Of a DNA stretch of 64,000 bases, positions 61,764 to 64,000 are shown piece after piece. Location of the stretch: the NCBI GenBank assembly GCA_964617555.1, contig CAZTYP010000106.1:60952-124951 (forward strand). The letters run 5' to 3'. The notes under the pieces are model-generated. The model was not told the origin of the DNA, did no database searches, and saw only the letters and a list, made by a program, of their open reading frames with translations. Source of the DNA: 1-14-2-50-31-20 sp964617555. GTDB lineage: Bacteria > Bacteroidota > Ignavibacteria > Ignavibacteriales > Melioribacteraceae. Within the stretch, counting starts at the first letter, position 1; every line of letters begins with the position of its first letter. Made by a program: the position numbers and the translations under genes.

Positions 61764-63857
61764 TTATAATTTAAAAAGGGAAGTATAGCGGGTTTTAACT
61801 TTATTGTTGTTTACAGCCATTGCCAAAGCACGTTTTGTTCCTATTAAAATTAAAAGACGCGTGGCACGTGTAATTGCAGTGTAAAGCAAATTGCGTTGTA
61901 GCATAATATAATGTGATGTTGTTAACGGCATTATTACACAAGGGAATTCATTCCCTTGGCTTTTGTGAACGGTAACTGCATATGCAAGAGTTATCTCTTC
62001 CAACTCTTCGTATTTGTATTCTACAAATTTTCCATCAAAAGAGATTACCATTATTTGCTCTTCGGAATTTGTTCCCACCACAAAACCTATATCGCCGTTA
62101 AAAACGTTTTTATCGTAATTGTTTTTTAGTTGCATTACTTTATCGTTTGCTTTAAATATTCTACCTCCTTGGGAAAAGACTACGGCGGAATTATTCAGTT
62201 GTTGCTGAAAAAGTTTATTAAATGCCGTTACTCCTACTTCTCCTTTATATACCGGAGCCAATATTTGAATATCTTCGGTAGGGTTAAGATCCAATTTCCG
62301 GGGAATTTCATCATTTACCAAACGAAAAACTTTTTCCGGTATTTTCATGTTTTTGGGTTCGTCAAGAAAAACAAAATCTGTTTCTTTCAAATAATTTAAT
62401 ACTGGCATTTCTCCGTTATTTATTCTATGTGCGTTAAGTATTATATCGCTATCCTTTGCTTGACGGTAAATTTGTGTCAAATGAATTACGGGAATTTTTT
62501 CGCTTGAAATCAAATCTTTTAATACGTTGCCGGCTCCTACGGAAGGAAGTTGATCAACATCTCCCACAAAAATTACGGTGGTGTTATTATTTACCGCCGT
62601 TATTAGTGCGGCCATTAACAAAGTATCCAACATTGAAACTTCATCCAGAATAAGCAAGTCCGTTTCGAGCGGATTTGCTTCATTAATATTAAATCTGTTT
62701 TCACTCGGATTATATTCTAACAATCGATGTATTGTTTTTGCTTCATGTCCGATTACCTCCGTCATTCGTTTTGCTGCTCTTCCGGTTGGTGCCGCAAGCA
62801 TTATTTTTTTATCAAAAGTTTCGAACAGCTCAATTATTCCCTTGAGGGTTGTGGTTTTTCCCGTACCTGGACCGCCGGTAATAATAAGGGCTTTTACTTC
62901 GTACGAAATTTTAATGGCTTCAAGTTGTTCTTCGGAATAATTTTCGTTAAAGGAAGAGAGTATTTTATTTAACTTCGGCGGTTTGTTTGTTTTTACTGAA
63001 AGGAGATGATTAATGGAGTTTTCTATTTGGCGTTCTGCAAAATAATAATTAAACAGGAATACCTTGTTGTTGTGAATATAAATTTCACCGCTTTCTTCAA
63101 GTTCGTCAAAAAAAACATCGGAATAACCTATATCGGTTTGCAGCATATAAGAGGCTTCCTTAATAAGCTCTTCTTTGGGCAAATACGTATGCCCCGATTT
63201 TGTTGCTTGTTGTAGCACATGAATTATTCCGGCTTTTATTCTGAAAGGGGAATCGCCTGAAAATCCGAGATTTTTACCGATGTTATCGGCAATTTTAAAA
63301 CCGATTCCCCAAATATCCGTTATTAATCTGTAAGGATTTGCTTGGATAATTTCCGTGGTTGCCGCACCGTATTGATTATAAATTTTAACCGCATAGCCGG
63401 GTGTAATTCCTTTGGACTGTAAAAAAATCATTACATTGCGAACTTCGGTTTGTTCTTTCCATCCTTTTTTAATTGTTTCAAGTTTTTTTACACCTATTCC
63501 GTCAATTTCCGTTAAACGAATAATACTGTTATCCAGCACTTCCAAAGTTGCTTCGCCGAATTTTTGCACAATCCTTTTTGCGGTTGCAGGTCCTATTCCC
63601 TTTATCATTCCCGAAGATAGATATCTCATAATTTCTTCTTCGGTTACCGGTTGAGAGATGTTTATATTTTCGGCTTTAAATTGAATTCCGTAACGAGGAT
63701 GATTTACCCATTCGCCCGATAGTTCCACATGATTGCCCCGATTAAGTTTCGGGAAATTTCCGACCACACTTGTTCCGTCTTCTAATTTAAGTACGGAATA
63801 ACCATTGCTTTCGGAATAAAAAAGATAAACGTCAACAATTCCGGAAATTGTTTCCAT
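61764..63857 (-). CDS. recD2: RecD2-type ATP-dependent DNA helicase
   Basis: A 697-residue helicase taking the ATG at 63857. An upstream ATG (63941) would add 28 residues that do not fit the family, whose N-terminus here is METISGIVDVYLF. An OB-like domain and helix-hairpin-helix repeats (GIGPATAKRIVQKFG, EIDGIGVKKLETIK) precede the SF1B motor. Walker A GGPGTGKT is at 328-335, and LLILDEVSML and AVTVHKSQGNEFP follow. Without RecB or RecC nearby it is the stand-alone RecD2, with roles in repair and replication-fork processing. Confidence 0.92.
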   Translation of the reverse strand: METISGIVDVYLFYSESNGYSVLKLEDGTSVVGNFPKLNRGNHVELSGEWVNHPRYGIQFKAENINISQPVTEEEIMRYLSSGMIKGIGPATAKRIVQKFGEATLEVLDNSIIRLTEIDGIGVKKLETIKKGWKEQTEVRNVMIFLQSKGITPGYAVKIYNQYGAATTEIIQANPYRLITDIWGIGFKIADNIGKNLGFSGDSPFRIKAGIIHVLQQATKSGHTYLPKEELIKEASYMLQTDIGYSDVFFDELEESGEIYIHNNKVFLFNYYFAERQIENSINHLLSVKTNKPPKLNKILSSFNENYSEEQLEAIKISYEVKALIITGGPGTGKTTTLKGIIELFETFDKKIMLAAPTGRAAKRMTEVIGHEAKTIHRLLEYNPSENRFNINEANPLETDLLILDEVSMLDTLLMAALITAVNNNTTVIFVGDVDQLPSVGAGNVLKDLISSEKIPVIHLTQIYRQAKDSDIILNAHRINNGEMPVLNYLKETDFVFLDEPKNMKIPEKVFRLVNDEIPRKLDLNPTEDIQILAPVYKGEVGVTAFNKLFQQQLNNSAVVFSQGGRIFKANDKVMQLKNNYDKNVFNGDIGFVVGTNSEEQIMVISFDGKFVEYKYEELEEITLAYAVTVHKSQGNEFPCVIMPLTTSHYIMLQRNLLYTAITRATRLLILIGTKRALAMAVNNNKVKTRYTSLFKL

Positions 63858-64000
63858 AAAAGGAATAACTCTTTTTATTGATTTGATATGTAAATCTATA
63901 ATAAAATTTAAAAATGCAAAAGTAAAATACTGCTGTTCCAAAACCGGAAGTAATACTTAAACAAATTAAAATGCGAAGATATTATTGTCAAATAAAAAGC

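Noticed and set aside
63858..63941. 28-residue N-terminal extension of RecD2
   Set aside because: It has no similarity to the family N-terminus, while the internal ATG at 63857 begins the family sequence.
1..64000. tRNA, rRNA, CRISPR array, prophage or complete IS element
   Set aside because: No cloverleaf-like sequences, regular spaced repeats, or phage/transposase proteins were found by reading either strand.

Overview
The window is AT-rich bacterial chromosome (by eye about one third G+C), densely packed with about 57 protein genes and no tRNA, rRNA, CRISPR array, prophage or intact insertion sequence. The gene content points to the Bacteroidota/Ignavibacteria side of the FCB group. Exported proteins mostly have signal peptides ending in Phe-Ala-Gln or Ser-Gln (the Bacteroidota 'Q-rule'). 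Several candidate promoters resemble the Bacteroidota TTTG/TAnnTTTG form. There are DUF5686-type outer-membrane proteins, paired M16 peptidases and menaquinone genes. No 16S gene is present, so this placement is an inference.

Left part (1-12 kb): a partial P-protein (pheA) on the minus strand, a thioredoxin-like gene, and a membrane-anchored sensor-like protein with a cytoplasmic AlbA_2 domain. A complete trpEGDCFBA operon follows. It is preceded by a 25-codon leader peptide with three Trp codons, a terminator, and sequences able to form the alternative pairings of a ribosome-mediated attenuator; this is the most notable find. A minus-strand trio follows (DUF438/hemerythrin/PAS, DUF1858-DUF2249, hemerythrin).

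Middle (12-27 kb): an exported GHL10-type glycosidase, clpB, two tandem beta-barrel proteins, a cyclic-nucleotide-binding protein overlapping an AI-2E-type permease, a thioredoxin-like lipoprotein, a Bax-inhibitor-1 family protein, a YgjP-like metalloprotease, a PAS sensor kinase with a cysteine cluster, a second AI-2E-type permease and a NatAB-like ABC exporter.

Replication block (27.5-34.6 kb): dnaN-recF-DUF721(dciA-like)-gyrB-gyrA on the plus strand without dnaA, preceded by about 520 bp of non-coding DNA. To its right lie a trans-sulfuration enzyme, exported proteins, a membrane/GNAT fusion, glutaredoxin-groES (no groEL beside it), an M24 aminopeptidase, a large outer-membrane protein and a membrane-bound XRE regulator.

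Right part (44-64 kb): menaquinone genes menA-menC-menE with a convergent hotdog thioesterase, a MORN-like repeat protein, aroE, a TPR protein, a short RecQ helicase, pepT, a catalytic/non-catalytic M16 pair, a prohibitin-like SPFH protein, an exported oligoendopeptidase F and recD2. Palindromic REP-like elements sit in two gene-poor gaps (about 20.0 and 53.7 kb). Aromatic biosynthesis is well represented: pheA, all seven trp genes and aroE lie here, and the men genes also draw on chorismate.
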